Below are positions 10,628 to 21,400 of a stretch of 64,000 nucleotides of DNA, in pieces (the stretch's first letter is position 1; the number at the start of each line of letters is the position of its first letter). Below the pieces are notes generated by a model. It was not told where the DNA came from, searched no databases, and saw nothing but the letters and a program-made list of their open reading frames with translations. The position numbers and the translations under genes are program-made. The DNA is from Citrobacter youngae (GTDB taxonomy: Bacteria > Pseudomonadota > Gammaproteobacteria > Enterobacterales > Enterobacteriaceae): contig NZ_RPOI01000010.1 in assembly GCF_003818115.1 (NCBI RefSeq), positions 62,001-126,000 of the forward strand. Reading direction: 5' to 3'.

Positions 10628-12148
10628 TTACAGAAACTCCGGAACTAAATGCAGCAACGCGCCCTGCGCTAACAGTTCTGTCGCGCACTCGATATCCGGG
10701 GCGAAAAAGCGATCCTGCGTGTAATGGGCAACCTGCTCGCGTAAAGCCTGGCGCGCCTGCTCCAGCAGCGGGCTTGAGGTTAACCCTTCACGCAGGTCAA
10801 TCCCCTGACACGCCGCCAGCCACTCTACGGCAATCACGCCGCGCGTATTCGCCGCCATCTCCCACAGTCTGCGGCCCGCCGCTGGCGCCATTGAGACATG
10901 ATCTTCCTGGTTGGCGGAGGTTGGCAGGCTGTCCACGCTATGCGGATGCGCCAGCGCTTTGTTCTCGCTCGCCAGTGCGGCCGCGGTGACCTGGGCAATC
11001 ATAAAGCCGGAGTTCACCCCGCCGTTTTTTACCAGGAACGGCGGCAGTTGCGACATGTGTTTATCCATCATCAGCGCAATACGTCGCTCCGATAACGAGC
11101 CGATTTCGGCAATCGCCAGCGCCAGATTATCTGCCGCCATCGCCACCGGTTCAGCATGGAAGTTACCGCCAGAAATCACATCCCCCTCTTCGGCAAATAC
11201 CAGCGGGTTGTCGGAAACCGCGTTGGCTTCGACCAACAGAACATCCATTGCCTGGCGCATTTGCGTCAGACACGCCCCCATCACCTGCGGCTGGCAGCGC
11301 AGAGAATACGGATCCTGCACTTTCTCACAGTTATGATGCGACTGCGAAAGCGCGCTGGTGTCAGTTAATACGTGACGATACAGCGTCGCGGCATCAATCT
11401 GCCCACGCTGTCCTCGTGCGGCATGAATACGGGCATCAAACGGACGACGAGAGCCCAGCACGGCTTCGGTGGTCAGCGCCCCGCACACCGTTGCAGACGC
11501 GAACAGTTCCTGAGCTTCAATTAATCCGCGCAGCGCGAAGGCGGTGGACGCCTGAGTTCCGTTGAGCAGCGCCAGCCCTTCTTTCGCCTCCAGCGTAATC
11601 GGCTCCAGCCCGGCCTTTTTCAGCGCTTCGGTCGCCGGGAGCCATTCCCCCTGCCAGCGCGCCTTCCCTTCTCCGAGCAGCGTCAAAGACATATGCGCCA
11701 GCGGCGCCAGGTCACCCGATGCCCCCACTGAGCCTTTCGCCGGGATCAGCGGATACACCTCGGCATTCACCAGCGCAATCAGCGCTTCAATCACGCTCAG
11801 GCGAATACCGGAAAAACCGCGCGCCAGACTGTTGATTTTCAGCACCATAATCAGACGCACCATCGCGTCGTCCAGCGCCTCGCCGACACCTGCCGCATGG
11901 GAAAGCACCAGCGAACGCTGCAAATTCTGCAAATCTTCCGTGGCGATACGGGTCTGGGCCAGCAGGCCAAAGCCGGTATTAATGCCATACGCCGTACGGC
12001 CTTCAGCGACAATATTATTGACGCAGGCGACGCTGGCGTTAATAGCATCGATTGCCCCGGCATCCAGACTCAGTTTGACCGGCTGCTGCCAGATTTCACG
12101 TAGCTGGGTAAAACTCAGATGGCCCGGCGTGAGTGTCATGGTGTTCAT
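10628..12148 (-). CDS. hutH: Histidine ammonia-lyase
   Basis: 506 residues from the ATG at 12148 ([13 protein letters not shown]), the start used by Klebsiella and Salmonella homologues. A frame extending to 12175 adds nine residues that overlap the hutU end. HutH deaminates L-histidine to trans-urocanate. The Ala-Ser-Gly triad that cyclises to the MIO cofactor is A143-S144-G145 in [11 protein letters not shown]. It follows hutU with a one-base gap, so the two are one transcription unit under the HutC operator at 13880-13893. Confidence 0.97.
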   Translation of the reverse strand: MNTMTLTPGHLSFTQLREIWQQPVKLSLDAGAIDAINASVACVNNIVAEGRTAYGINTGFGLLAQTRIATEDLQNLQRSLVLSHAAGVGEALDDAMVRLIMVLKINSLARGFSGIRLSVIEALIALVNAEVYPLIPAKGSVGASGDLAPLAHMSLTLLGEGKARWQGEWLPATEALKKAGLEPITLEAKEGLALLNGTQASTAFALRGLIEAQELFASATVCGALTTEAVLGSRRPFDARIHAARGQRGQIDAATLYRHVLTDTSALSQSHHNCEKVQDPYSLRCQPQVMGACLTQMRQAMDVLLVEANAVSDNPLVFAEEGDVISGGNFHAEPVAMAADNLALAIAEIGSLSERRIALMMDKHMSQLPPFLVKNGGVNSGFMIAQVTAAALASENKALAHPHSVDSLPTSANQEDHVSMAPAAGRRLWEMAANTRGVIAVEWLAACQGIDLREGLTSSPLLEQARQALREQVAHYTQDRFFAPDIECATELLAQGALLHLVPEFL

Positions 12149-12149
12149 A

Positions 12150-13835
12150 TCAGCGTTTCTCCTGCGTCGCGGCAACCATCGGCAAATTCAGCCCTTCTTC
12201 GACGGCGCATTCCACCGCAATGTCATATCCGGCGTCGGCGTGGCGCATCACCCCTGTCGCCGGATCGTTATGTAAGACCCGGGCGATACGCGCCGCGGCT
12301 TCATCGGTGCCATCGCAAACAATCACCATCCCGGCATGCTGAGAGAAGCCCATACCGACCCCGCCACCGTGGTGCAGCGACACCCAGGTCGCGCCGCTGG
12401 CGGTATTAAGCAGCGCGTTCAGCAGCGGCCAGTCGGATACGGCGTCTGAACCGTCGCGCATAGCTTCGGTTTCGCGGTTCGGGCTGGCAACAGAGCCAGA
12501 GTCCAGATGGTCACGGCCAATAACAATCGGCGCGGATACTTCACCGCTGCGCACCATTTCATTAAACGCCAGCCCCAGTTTTTGCCGCCATTCCAGACCG
12601 ACCCAGCAGATACGCGCCGGTAAACCCTGGAAATTAATCCGCTCACGCGCCATATCCAGCCAGTGGTGCAGATGCTTATCGTCAGCCACGATCTCTTTCA
12701 CTTTGGCATCGGTTTTATAAATATCCTGCGGATCGCCGGAAAGCGCCACCCAACGGAACGGGCCAATGCCGCGACAGAACAACGGTCGAATGTAAGCAGG
12801 TACGAAGCCGGGGAAATCAAAAGCGTTTTCCACGCCCATCTCTTTGGCCATCTGGCGAATGTTATTGCCGTAATCAAACGTCGGCACGCCCATTTTGCTA
12901 AACGCCAGCATCGCCTCAACGTGCGTTGCCATGGAGCGTTTCGCCGCCTGCACCGTGCCCTGCGGATCGGACACCGCTTTTGCCTGATACTCATCCCAGC
13001 TCCAGCCGGACGGCAGATAACCGTGCAGCGGATCGTGGGCGCTGGTCTGGTCGGTGACCATGTCCGGGCGCACACCGCGCTTCACCAGTTCCGGCACAAC
13101 GTCGGCGGCGTTCGCACACAGCGCAATGGAGACCGCTTTACCCTCGCGAGTGTATTTGTCGATACGCGCCAGCGCATCGTCCAGTGAGGTGGCCTGCTCG
13201 TCCACGTAACGGGTACGCAGACGGAAATCGATCCGGCTCTGCTGGCATTCAATATTCAGCGAACACGCACCCGCAAGCGTTGCAGCGAGGGGTTGCGCAC
13301 CACCCATACCGCCCAGCCCGGCGGTCAGAACCCAGCGTCCGCTCAGGTTACCCTGATAATGCTGACGCCCGGCCTCAACGAAGGTTTCATAAGTGCCCTG
13401 TACGATGCCCTGGCTGCCGATGTAGATCCAGCTCCCGGCGGTCATCTGGCCGTACATCGCCAGCCCTTTGGCATCCAGTTCATTAAAGTGTTCCCAGGTA
13501 GCCCAATGTGGCACCAGGTTGGAGTTGGCAATCAGCACGCGCGGTGCGTTGTCGTGAGTTTTAAATACGCCTACCGGTTTTCCGGACTGGACCAGCAGCG
13601 TCTCATCGGTCTCCAGTTTGGTCAGCGCGTTGACGATGGCGTCATAGCATTCCCAGTCCCGCGCGGCGCGGCCAATCCCGCCGTAAACCACCAGCTCATG
13701 CGGATTTTCCGCCACATCGGGATCCAGATTATTCATTAACATGCGCAGCGGCGCTTCGGTCAGCCAGCTTTTGGCCGTTAAGGTGGTGCCGCGTGGGGCA
13801 CGAATATCCTGCTGACGATATTTGCTATGGGACAT
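12150..13835 (-). CDS. hutU: Urocanate hydratase
   Basis: 561 residues from the ATG at 13835 ([17 protein letters not shown]). The longer frame to 13892 would run through the HutC operator and is rejected. The enzyme uses tightly bound NAD+ as an electrophile to hydrate urocanate to imidazolonepropionate. Conserved blocks include [40 protein letters not shown] and [18 protein letters not shown]. The GAGGAG-type ribosome site lies just upstream. First gene of hutUH. Confidence 0.97.
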   Translation of the reverse strand: MSHSKYRQQDIRAPRGTTLTAKSWLTEAPLRMLMNNLDPDVAENPHELVVYGGIGRAARDWECYDAIVNALTKLETDETLLVQSGKPVGVFKTHDNAPRVLIANSNLVPHWATWEHFNELDAKGLAMYGQMTAGSWIYIGSQGIVQGTYETFVEAGRQHYQGNLSGRWVLTAGLGGMGGAQPLAATLAGACSLNIECQQSRIDFRLRTRYVDEQATSLDDALARIDKYTREGKAVSIALCANAADVVPELVKRGVRPDMVTDQTSAHDPLHGYLPSGWSWDEYQAKAVSDPQGTVQAAKRSMATHVEAMLAFSKMGVPTFDYGNNIRQMAKEMGVENAFDFPGFVPAYIRPLFCRGIGPFRWVALSGDPQDIYKTDAKVKEIVADDKHLHHWLDMARERINFQGLPARICWVGLEWRQKLGLAFNEMVRSGEVSAPIVIGRDHLDSGSVASPNRETEAMRDGSDAVSDWPLLNALLNTASGATWVSLHHGGGVGMGFSQHAGMVIVCDGTDEAAARIARVLHNDPATGVMRHADAGYDIAVECAVEEGLNLPMVAATQEKR

Positions 13836-13879
13836 GACAGAAAACTCCTCGCGAACGTCGGATAGATAAGTAACATATA

Positions 13880-13893
13880 CTTGTCTATACAAG
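13880..13893. promoter_or_regulatory. HutC operator of hutUH
   Basis: CTTGTCTATACAAG, a near-perfect palindrome matching the HutC/GntR-type TTGTATATACAA pattern, lies 45 bp upstream of hutU. HutC would bind here and be released by urocanate. The rest of the 136-bp hutU-hutC gap is AT-rich and promoter-like. Confidence 0.75.
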
Positions 13894-13971
13894 TCACCGC
13901 AAGGATGATTTTAACAATTAAGATACATTTTTATTATATTGCGTCAGCAATCACGGTTTTCATGTCCTGTA

Positions 13972-14691
13972 TCAGGACATAAACCGCCCTTGCAGGCGAT
14001 AGCGGGAACCCGGGAACAGCAAACGGGCATGAGAGACAATAGAAGACGCAGACCAGGTCTTGCGGCGGATCAGCAGGCAGGGATCGTGTTCTTTGATATT
14101 CAGCAGCGCGCACTCTTCAGCGCTGGCACGTACCGCTTCAACAATATGCTCACCTTCCGTTAAAGGGGCTATCAGCGACAGGTAAGCATGCGGCGTAGTC
14201 TGGCTGTAATCCTGCGCCAGATACTCCGGCACAATTTCGGCATTCACGCAGCGATCTTCAATCTGTACCGGCAGATCGTTCTCGTAGTGCACCATGACAG
14301 AGTGAAAAATAGAGGTGCCTTCTTTGACGTTTAATACCAAAGCCTGCTGCGCGTTTGCCCGGGTTCTTTCCAGCGTCAGCACTTCGCACCGGTGCTGATG
14401 CTGACGGGCGTTGATTTCATCCGCGATGCTGCGAATTTCAAACAGCGCGGACTGACCTTTTGGCTCGGCGACAAACGTCCCCACGCCCTGCAAACGCACC
14501 AGTAAACCTTCATCCGTTAACTCACGCAGCGCCCGGTTGATGGTCATGCGGCTGAAACCATACTGCGCCACCAGCTCTGCCTCAGACGGAATGCGATCGT
14601 GAGGTTGCCAGATACCGCTGGCAATTTTTTCGCTGATCTCCTGTTTGACCTTTTCGTAAAAAGGAGCCGGAGCAGAACGGAATGGGAGCAT
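13972..14691 (-). CDS. hutC: Histidine utilization repressor HutC
   Basis: 239 residues from the ATG at 14691 (MLPFRSAPAPFYEKVKQEI), preceded by AAGGAAGG. GntR-family regulator: N-terminal winged helix-turn-helix (about residues 10-75, with PSEAELVAQYGFSRMTINRALREL) and a C-terminal UTRA ligand domain (about 95-235) that senses urocanate. It represses the hut promoters flanking this cluster. The reading frame can be extended 17 residues upstream, but that stretch lacks a ribosome site and family similarity. Confidence 0.95.
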   Translation of the reverse strand: MLPFRSAPAPFYEKVKQEISEKIASGIWQPHDRIPSEAELVAQYGFSRMTINRALRELTDEGLLVRLQGVGTFVAEPKGQSALFEIRSIADEINARQHQHRCEVLTLERTRANAQQALVLNVKEGTSIFHSVMVHYENDLPVQIEDRCVNAEIVPEYLAQDYSQTTPHAYLSLIAPLTEGEHIVEAVRASAEECALLNIKEHDPCLLIRRKTWSASSIVSHARLLFPGSRYRLQGRFMS

Positions 14692-14750
14692 GCGTGAGCC
14701 TTCCTTAAGCTGAAAATGTGAGTGGGTACAGTTTACAGGCATTACCCGAA

Positions 14751-14777
14751 CCTGATAAGCGCTACGCCATCAGGTAT
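14751..14777. repeat. Single REP-like palindrome between hutG and hutC
   Basis: CCTGATAAGCGCTACGCCATCAGG forms one imperfect stem-loop of REP type in the 87-bp gap between the hutG stop and the hutC start. It may separate the hutIG and hutC messages. Confidence 0.65.
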
Positions 14778-14778
14778 G

Positions 14779-15720
14779 TCAGTGCCACCAGTGGGCGATT
14801 TGCCAGCCTAATCGCGCCGCAACCCGCGCAGCCCTGCCATCATCATCAAAACGCGGGTTAAACTCAACCATATCTACCGCCTGGAGTTTACCGCTGCGAC
14901 AAAGAGGTTCAATCAGCCCCAACAACGTCGCCAGCGGGACACCCAACGCGGCAGGCGCGGATACGGCGGGCATTTCCCACACCGGCAGCACGTCGAGGTC
15001 GATTGTCAGATAGATGACATCCATGTTTGCAACAAATTGCGCCAGCTGCGCCTGCGCCGTATGACAGTGCAGATCTTCGACCACGGTAACCCCCAGCCGT
15101 TGCGCTTCATCCCACAGCGCCTGGGTGTTTGCCGCCCGGCTGACGCCAACGCAGGCGTAATGAAATTCACGCTGCTGTTGCTCACAGAGGTGCGCCAGTT
15201 GACGAAACGGCGTACCGGAAGTGGGTTGTTCGGCGTAGCGTAGGTCCAGGTGCGCATCGAGGTTAACAATCCCCACTTTTGCCTGCGGGAACGCGTCCAG
15301 CACACCTGCACCATGGGCATATGCGGTTTCGTGTCCGCCCCCCAGAACAAAGGTGCGCATATTTTCCTGCTGGCAACGCTGTACCGCATTGCGTAGCGCC
15401 TGCTGCGCGCCCTCAAGATCGGGGGCCTGCACCACAATATTGCCCAGATCCACCAGTCGATGATGCCCATCGTGGCTGGCTAAATTCGCCAGCGCCTTGC
15501 GCAGCACATCGGGCGCTCCGGCAGCTCCCGTGCGCCCCTGATTACGTTTAACACCTTCGTCGCAGGCAAACCCGAGCAACGCTATCTGCTCGCGATACAT
15601 TTCTGGGCTAAACGTCGGGCTCTGGGTGATAGTCTGAAACAGGCGCAGCGCATTCGGCGATTCGGCCCGGTCATCACGTCCCTGCCACAGCGCAGGAGAA
15701 GCGGGTTGCCAGTTGGTCAT
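14779..15720 (-). CDS. hutG: Formimidoylglutamase
   Basis: 313 residues, typical of enterobacterial HutG. Arginase-superfamily enzyme with a binuclear manganese centre that hydrolyses N-formimidoyl-L-glutamate to glutamate and formamide, the last hut step. Metal ligands are visible in [16 protein letters not shown] and LTIDLDVLP. It overlaps the hutI stop by four bases, so translation is coupled. Its product, glutamate, could in principle feed the mutase pathway at the right end of the window. Confidence 0.95.
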   Translation of the reverse strand: MTNWQPASPALWQGRDDRAESPNALRLFQTITQSPTFSPEMYREQIALLGFACDEGVKRNQGRTGAAGAPDVLRKALANLASHDGHHRLVDLGNIVVQAPDLEGAQQALRNAVQRCQQENMRTFVLGGGHETAYAHGAGVLDAFPQAKVGIVNLDAHLDLRYAEQPTSGTPFRQLAHLCEQQQREFHYACVGVSRAANTQALWDEAQRLGVTVVEDLHCHTAQAQLAQFVANMDVIYLTIDLDVLPVWEMPAVSAPAALGVPLATLLGLIEPLCRSGKLQAVDMVEFNPRFDDDGRAARVAARLGWQIAHWWH

Positions 15721-16940
15721 GATGGTTGCCCTTTAAATACACGTTGATAGATTGGGTTGCGACCAGGTTCATAGAGAATTTCGACCGGGAGTTCGGCATC
15801 CCACACCACAAAGTCGGCCACAAACCCGGCTTTCAGTTGACCGTGAGTGGCATGACGCCCCAGCGCGCGGGCAGCATGACGGGTTACCCCCGCCCATGCC
15901 TCTTCCGGCGTTAAGCCAAACTGAACGCAGGCCATATTCATCGCCCAGTGCAGGCTGATAAACGGGCTGGTACCGGGGTTAAAATCTGTCGCTACCGCCA
16001 TCGGTACCTGATATTGACGTAGCAACGCTACCGGTGGGCGCTGCTGCTCTTTGAGGAAATAGAATGCGCCGGGCAATAGCACACCGACCGTACCGCTTTG
16101 GCTCATTGCCGCCACGCCCGCTTCATCCAGATATTCAATGTGATCGGCGGATAGCCCGTGGTAGCGGCTTACCAACTGTGCGCCGCCAAGCAATGACAGT
16201 TGTTCGACATGGCCTTTAATCGGGATGCCCAGCGCCTGCGCGGCCTGAAAGACGCTTTCGCTCTGCGCCAGCGTAAAGCCCACGGTTTCACAGAACAGGT
16301 CAACGGTTTCAAATAAACCCTGTTCCCACAATTGCGGCAAAATCGTCTCGCAAACCAGCGTAATGTAGCTATCGGGATCATCGCGATACTGCGCCGGTGT
16401 GGCATGTGCAGCTAACAGCGTTGGGCTTATTTCGACGGTATTTTCTGCCGCCAGCGCAGCCACGACGCGTAAAATTTTCTCTTCTGTCGTCAAATCCAGG
16501 CCGTAGCCCGATTTGATTTCCAGCAACGTAACGCCTTCTTTGATCAACCGTTCCATTCGCCCCTGCGCCAGCTGTAAGAGCTGCTCATCCGTGGCGCTGC
16601 GCGTCGCCGACACGGTGGCATTAATCCCCCCACCCTGAGCGCTTATCTGCTGGTAGGAGACACCATTTAGTCGCTGCTCCCATTCACCTGCGCGGTTTCC
16701 GCCAAAGACGAGATGCGTATGGCAATCAATCAGGCCTGGCGTAATCAGCCTGCCCTGCATATCAAAAGTATTGTCATGTGTGAGATATAACGATGATTCC
16801 GGGACGATATCGCGAATCTTACCCTGGCGGACGATCAGCGCATGACCATCCACCAGCCCATACGGGGTATCACGTTCAGGATCCATGGTCGCCAGGCGGA
16901 CATTACGCCAGATAGCATCATCAGGGAAAAATTGCTGCAT
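15717..16940 (-). CDS. hutI: Imidazolonepropionase
   Basis: 407 residues from the ATG at 16940 ([20 protein letters not shown]). A GTG at 16952 would add four residues and cannot be excluded; GGTGAG sits four bases before the ATG. Amidohydrolase that opens 4-imidazolone-5-propionate to formimidoylglutamate. Metal ligands are in [33 protein letters not shown] and [10 protein letters not shown]. It heads hutIG, with a HutC-like half-site just upstream. Confidence 0.95.
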   Translation of the reverse strand: MQQFFPDDAIWRNVRLATMDPERDTPYGLVDGHALIVRQGKIRDIVPESSLYLTHDNTFDMQGRLITPGLIDCHTHLVFGGNRAGEWEQRLNGVSYQQISAQGGGINATVSATRSATDEQLLQLAQGRMERLIKEGVTLLEIKSGYGLDLTTEEKILRVVAALAAENTVEISPTLLAAHATPAQYRDDPDSYITLVCETILPQLWEQGLFETVDLFCETVGFTLAQSESVFQAAQALGIPIKGHVEQLSLLGGAQLVSRYHGLSADHIEYLDEAGVAAMSQSGTVGVLLPGAFYFLKEQQRPPVALLRQYQVPMAVATDFNPGTSPFISLHWAMNMACVQFGLTPEEAWAGVTRHAARALGRHATHGQLKAGFVADFVVWDAELPVEILYEPGRNPIYQRVFKGQPS

Positions 16941-16962
16941 TCGACTCACCACTTGTCATAGG

Positions 16963-16973
16963 TTGTATAGACA
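16963..16973. promoter_or_regulatory. HutC-like half-palindrome upstream of hutI
   Basis: TTGTATAGACA matches most of the core of the hutUH operator. An ACTTGTCATAGG segment at 16951-16962 lies beside it. It sits 23-33 bp upstream of hutI, so HutC probably also represses hutIG. Weaker match than the hutUH site. Confidence 0.5.
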
Positions 16974-17111
16974 TTTATTTTGCATCCTGTGGATGTTGTC
17001 AACCTGAAGGACCAAAATTGTTATCTAATTGTGATATAAGGACTCTCTACACCCGAGATTGCTGCTATAAAAAACAACTTTTTACCTTTTCGCCTTCCCG
17101 TTTCGCTCAAC

Positions 17112-17126
17112 TTAGTATAAAAAAGC
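17112..17126. other. Empty phage lambda attB core
   Basis: TTAGTATAAAAAAGC is the exact reverse complement of the 15-bp lambda core GCTTTTTTATACTAA. Flanks also match the E. coli bacterial site as I remember it: AAGCCTG on one side and TTGAGCGAAAC on the other, with one base changed next to the core. It lies 39 bp upstream of ybhC, as in E. coli where attB is between the bio and ybhC genes. No prophage is present, so the site is unoccupied. Confidence 0.85.
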
Positions 17127-17164
17127 AGGCTTTAATGGATAACTTTCAAAGCCCGGAGCAACCT

Positions 17165-18448
17165 GTGAACATATCATCAGTTTCCCGTCTGGCGCTGGCA
17201 ATGGCTTTTGGCGTGACGCTGACCGCCTGTAGCTCTACGCCGCCCGATCAAATTCCTTCCGATCAGACCGCGCCAGGAACGTCTATGCGCCCGATTCTGT
17301 CGGCCAATGAAGCGAAAAACTTCGTTGCTGCGCACTATTTTTCCGCGCTGACGCCAAACACTGCGCCGTGGAGCCCCTCTTCTATTACTTTGCCCGCGCA
17401 GCCTGACTTTGTCGTTGGCCCGGCAGGCACCCAGGGCGTGACGCATACCAGCATTCAGGCCGCGGTTGATGCGGCAATCATTAAACGTACCAACAAACGT
17501 CAGTACATCGCGATTATGCCAGGTGAGTATCAGGGCACGGTCTACATCCCGGCAGCAACGGGAAGCCTGACGCTGTACGGTATGGGCGAAAAACCGCTGG
17601 ATGTGAAAATTGGCCAGGCTATTGATGGCGAAATGAGCACCGCGGACTGGCGTCGTACGGTGAACCCAGGCGGTAAATATATGCCGGGTAAACCTGCGTG
17701 GTATATGTATGATAATTGCCAGAACAAGCGCGGCACCAACATCGGCGTGATGTGTTCTGCTGTCGTCTGGTCGCAAAACAACGGTCTGCAATTGCAGAAC
17801 CTGACCATCGAAAATAACCTCGGTGACAGCGTTGATGCAGGTAATCACCCGGCCGTTGCGCTGCGTACCGATGGCGATAAAGTGCAGATCGACAAGGTTA
17901 ACATTCTGGGACGTCAGAACACCTTCTTCGTGACCAACAGCGGCGTACAAAACCGTCTGGAAAACGATCGTCAACCGCGAACTCTGGTAACCAACAGCTA
18001 CATTGAAGGTGATGTGGATATCGTTTCTGGTCGTGGCGCAGTGGTGTTCGAGAACACCGATTTCCGTGTTGTGAATTCCCGTACGCAGCAGGAAGGTTAC
18101 GTGTTCGCACCGGCTACTCTGTCAAACATCTACTACGGTTTCCTGGCGATTAATAGCCGCTTCACGGCAAGTGGCGATGGCGTGGCACAGTTAGGCCGAT
18201 CACTGGATGTCGATTCCAACACTAACGGCCAGGTCGTTATCCGTGACAGCGTGATTAACGAAGGCTTTAACATGGCAAAACCATGGGCTGACAGCGTTAT
18301 CGCAAAACGCCCGTTTGCCGGTAATACCGGTGCGGAAGATGACAAAGGTGAAATCCAGCGCAACCTGAACGACACCAACTTCAACCGCATGTGGGAATAC
18401 AACAACCGCGGTATCGGTAGCAAAGTGGTTGCCGAGCCGAAGCAATAA
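17165..18448 (+). CDS. ybhC: Outer-membrane lipoprotein, pectinesterase-family YbhC
   Basis: 427 residues from the GTG at 17165, exactly the E. coli YbhC length. CGGAG precedes it by six bases. A frame starting at 17018 would translate through the lambda attB region and is rejected. The signal sequence ends in the lipobox LTAC, so C22 is the lipidated residue. The body is a right-handed beta-helix of the pectin methylesterase family, with ATLYGMG-like coils and the VSGRGAVVFEN block; family members in enterics show little pectinase activity and the substrate is unknown. Convergent with the large gene that follows. Confidence 0.92.
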   Translation: MNISSVSRLALAMAFGVTLTACSSTPPDQIPSDQTAPGTSMRPILSANEAKNFVAAHYFSALTPNTAPWSPSSITLPAQPDFVVGPAGTQGVTHTSIQAAVDAAIIKRTNKRQYIAIMPGEYQGTVYIPAATGSLTLYGMGEKPLDVKIGQAIDGEMSTADWRRTVNPGGKYMPGKPAWYMYDNCQNKRGTNIGVMCSAVVWSQNNGLQLQNLTIENNLGDSVDAGNHPAVALRTDGDKVQIDKVNILGRQNTFFVTNSGVQNRLENDRQPRTLVTNSYIEGDVDIVSGRGAVVFENTDFRVVNSRTQQEGYVFAPATLSNIYYGFLAINSRFTASGDGVAQLGRSLDVDSNTNGQVVIRDSVINEGFNMAKPWADSVIAKRPFAGNTGAEDDKGEIQRNLNDTNFNRMWEYNNRGIGSKVVAEPKQ

Positions 18449-18456
18449 CAGCGAAA

Positions 18457-18480
18457 AGGGATGGCTTACCGCCATCCCTG
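18457..18480. terminator. Bidirectional terminator between ybhC and the OTU gene
   Basis: AGGGATGGC / GCCATCCCT stem with a 5-base loop. On the minus strand it is followed by TTTTCGC, so it best serves the large minus-strand gene; it may also end ybhC. Confidence 0.75.
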
Positions 18481-18495
18481 AACATACCTATCTAC

Positions 18496-21400
18496 TTATT
18501 GCACCAACACTGCCCGGTTGCTGTAAAGGCGGTTGAGTTCTTTTCTGCTGAGTCCGCGTTCTGAAGTCTTGCTTTGAGGTAAATCATCTGCGGGCTGTAC
18601 ATCGACAGTTTCTTTTGTTTTTGTTATGGATTTTTTATATTCTTTCACAAGACTGAACAGTTTTTGGGAATGGGTTTTAAGGTCTCCATCCTGCATCCGA
18701 CTAATTTCAACTTCATCATAAGCATGAAAAAATGCCGTAACAAACCTATCGAAATTGTCTTCCAGATGTACTTTTGTCATGGCATTGAGATAGTCACCCT
18801 TCATTGCAGCATCATTATTCATTGCAATTCGATTTAACATCGCCGCCGCAGAATGAAAAAGACAGTTACCATCACCGTGTACCTGAACAGATTTCATTGA
18901 TGATGGGCTAAAGCCATCATAATGTCCGTTTTTTAAAATAATGTGAATATCCTTGTTAGTTTCCAACTTCGTCCCTATATCTAATCCTCTATTTACCACT
19001 CCCTCGTTAAAGTCAACACGATTAATCAATCCATTACCAAGTCCATCTGCGCGCCAAACATGAAGACGACTGCCTTTACTTGCCAAATATGAGTAAAGAG
19101 CTAAAACAGCTATTTCGCCATCAATTTGTGAATGGAACTTCTTGAAATCAATCGCATCGAGAATTTTCGTCTTTAAATCTGATATTTCGCTTGTAATATC
19201 TACAACATCTTTAACTTGCTGAGGTTGGTTAACAGTATCTGCTGAGGTCAAAGTTCTATTTTGAGATTCAATATTTACAGTATCTCGATCACTTACTACT
19301 ACACGTTCATTTTTTTGAGTCGCCGCCTCCTGAGCCACATCAGTGATACTACTTGCATTAACACCCCTATCAGAAGACGTTAACGCGATGTCAGGTTTAG
19401 TATTTCTTGATATTTTATAAGCAGCTTGCAATTTATTAGCAGAACTTTCTGTTGATGGCAATGTTGCAGACAACTCACCTAATATAGCATCCAGATCGGG
19501 TGCCACTTGCTTTTTCGGTACATTTGGATTGGGGATATCATCCAAATCCAACATTAGATTGAGTAAATCTGCATCTTGCGCTACACCAGTGGATATAGAA
19601 TCTGAAGTCATAACCTGAGGAATATACTCCGCATTTTCAATGCGTCCTTCACTATGGCTGTAAACTTGCGAAAGAATAGCATTACCGCTATTAATACCAG
19701 CCGTTTGCAAAAAACCATCCTTAGTCATGCGAAAAGCGGTCCCTTCGGGTAAGCGCAAAATAAATTTATTAAAATGCCCTATGTTTATTATTTTTTCTTT
19801 TAAGGCACCCAGACTTTGCTTCTTGTTTAAGTACTCCTTATATTCAGAGCTATTTTCATCATTTGGCCTTCTGACATCTACTTGATTTACAATAATCTGT
19901 AGATCTGGATAAAAAAGCATACCCTCTGCTTTATTTTTGATGAATTCTGAAGAAACAGAATCCTGTGCTATATCTCGTTTTTTACCGACCTTCACATGCA
20001 ACTCATGACTAACAACATTAAAAATATCAGTTTCTTTTCTATGTATTTCATTTACTCCATTTTTTATAGTGACCAGTTGAGCCGAACCATCACTATGCCT
20101 GATGATGTTGATAGCTTTGGGATTAACATTAAAGTTTTTAGCGTCAACGATATTAATATCCTGGCCAAAAGCACCTTTCACATATAATTTAAGAGCCTGC
20201 ATAGTCACTTCATCTTTTATATCTGGAGTGATGATAGCTCTCGTAGCATGATCAATCATTTTTTCAACAAACAAGTTGTGATTGGATTTATATTGATCAT
20301 CCTTATTTTTTTCTGAAGGTACAACTCGCCAGGTAGACATATCAATCGCAGGCTGAACATCTCCATTACTGGCATACTGAATAATAACATCCTTACCTTC
20401 CTTTTTATAAGCAAGGCTTAGTCCCGTATCGTTGACTGCAATATCATACAACCCTTCATTTGCGCCCGCATCAATATAAATTTTTTTAATTTTCTCCCAA
20501 TGTTTTTCATACGCCTTGCTGTCATTTCTGATTTTATAAGATGCCCTAAGTAACGTCACATCTTTGGTATCCAACCGGGCGTAAGAAGGGCCGCTTTCAT
20601 CATGATTAGCGATTGCACTGGTACGCAAAAAAGCGCCATCTGGGGCCGTATTTGCACGCATTAATTGCTCTTTCAATTCATTAAATTGCGTTACTAATGT
20701 CTGAGCATAATTCAATAATTGTGATTTATTTCCACTTTTGTTAATTTGTGCTAACAGTTCCTGGGCTTGTACAATCACCCGCTCTGGTTCTGCCCCAACA
20801 TCCTGTGGACGTTGCTCACCCGTTTCGAGATTATTTACCACCGTATTTAATTGTTCAGCCAAAGACTGGGCCATCAATAAAGCATTCGGCATATTGTCTT
20901 CTTTAAGCCAATTCACCATTATTTTTACCTGGATTGCCAGTTCCTGTGCAATTTTAAGCACACTCTGTTGCCTACGCGAGTGTTTATCATGACCCTTTAA
21001 TGCTACAAATTTTTCTTTAATTTCTTCTGGTCTTTTTGGTATTATCATGTGTAACGCATTCTGCGTTACAGGACGTAAATTATTTTCCAGTTTATTTATC
21101 CCTACTTTTTCCAAATGCGAAAGATAATAACTGAACCGACTGGTCATTTTTTTAGCTTCATGGGAATAAAGTTTAGCGAGGAATTTATCATTATCTGAAG
21201 CGGTTCCAGATTTGATCCGGTCCTGATAATCCTTGGACAGAGAACTGAATTTGTGAATATAAAATTCAAAGTAATACATTTTATCTTGTGCGCTGCTACC
21301 GGATATCATCTCAGTGATATTTTGGCGATAAGTTTTTACTAAAGCATCTCTTTCTTTTTTACCTTCATACTTAGATAAACGATCGATATAGCTTTGAGTA

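Noticed and set aside
17018-17164. Longer ybhC starting at 17018
   Set aside because: It would translate through the lambda attB region and the leader; the GTG at 17165 gives the exact E. coli length, signal peptide and lipobox.
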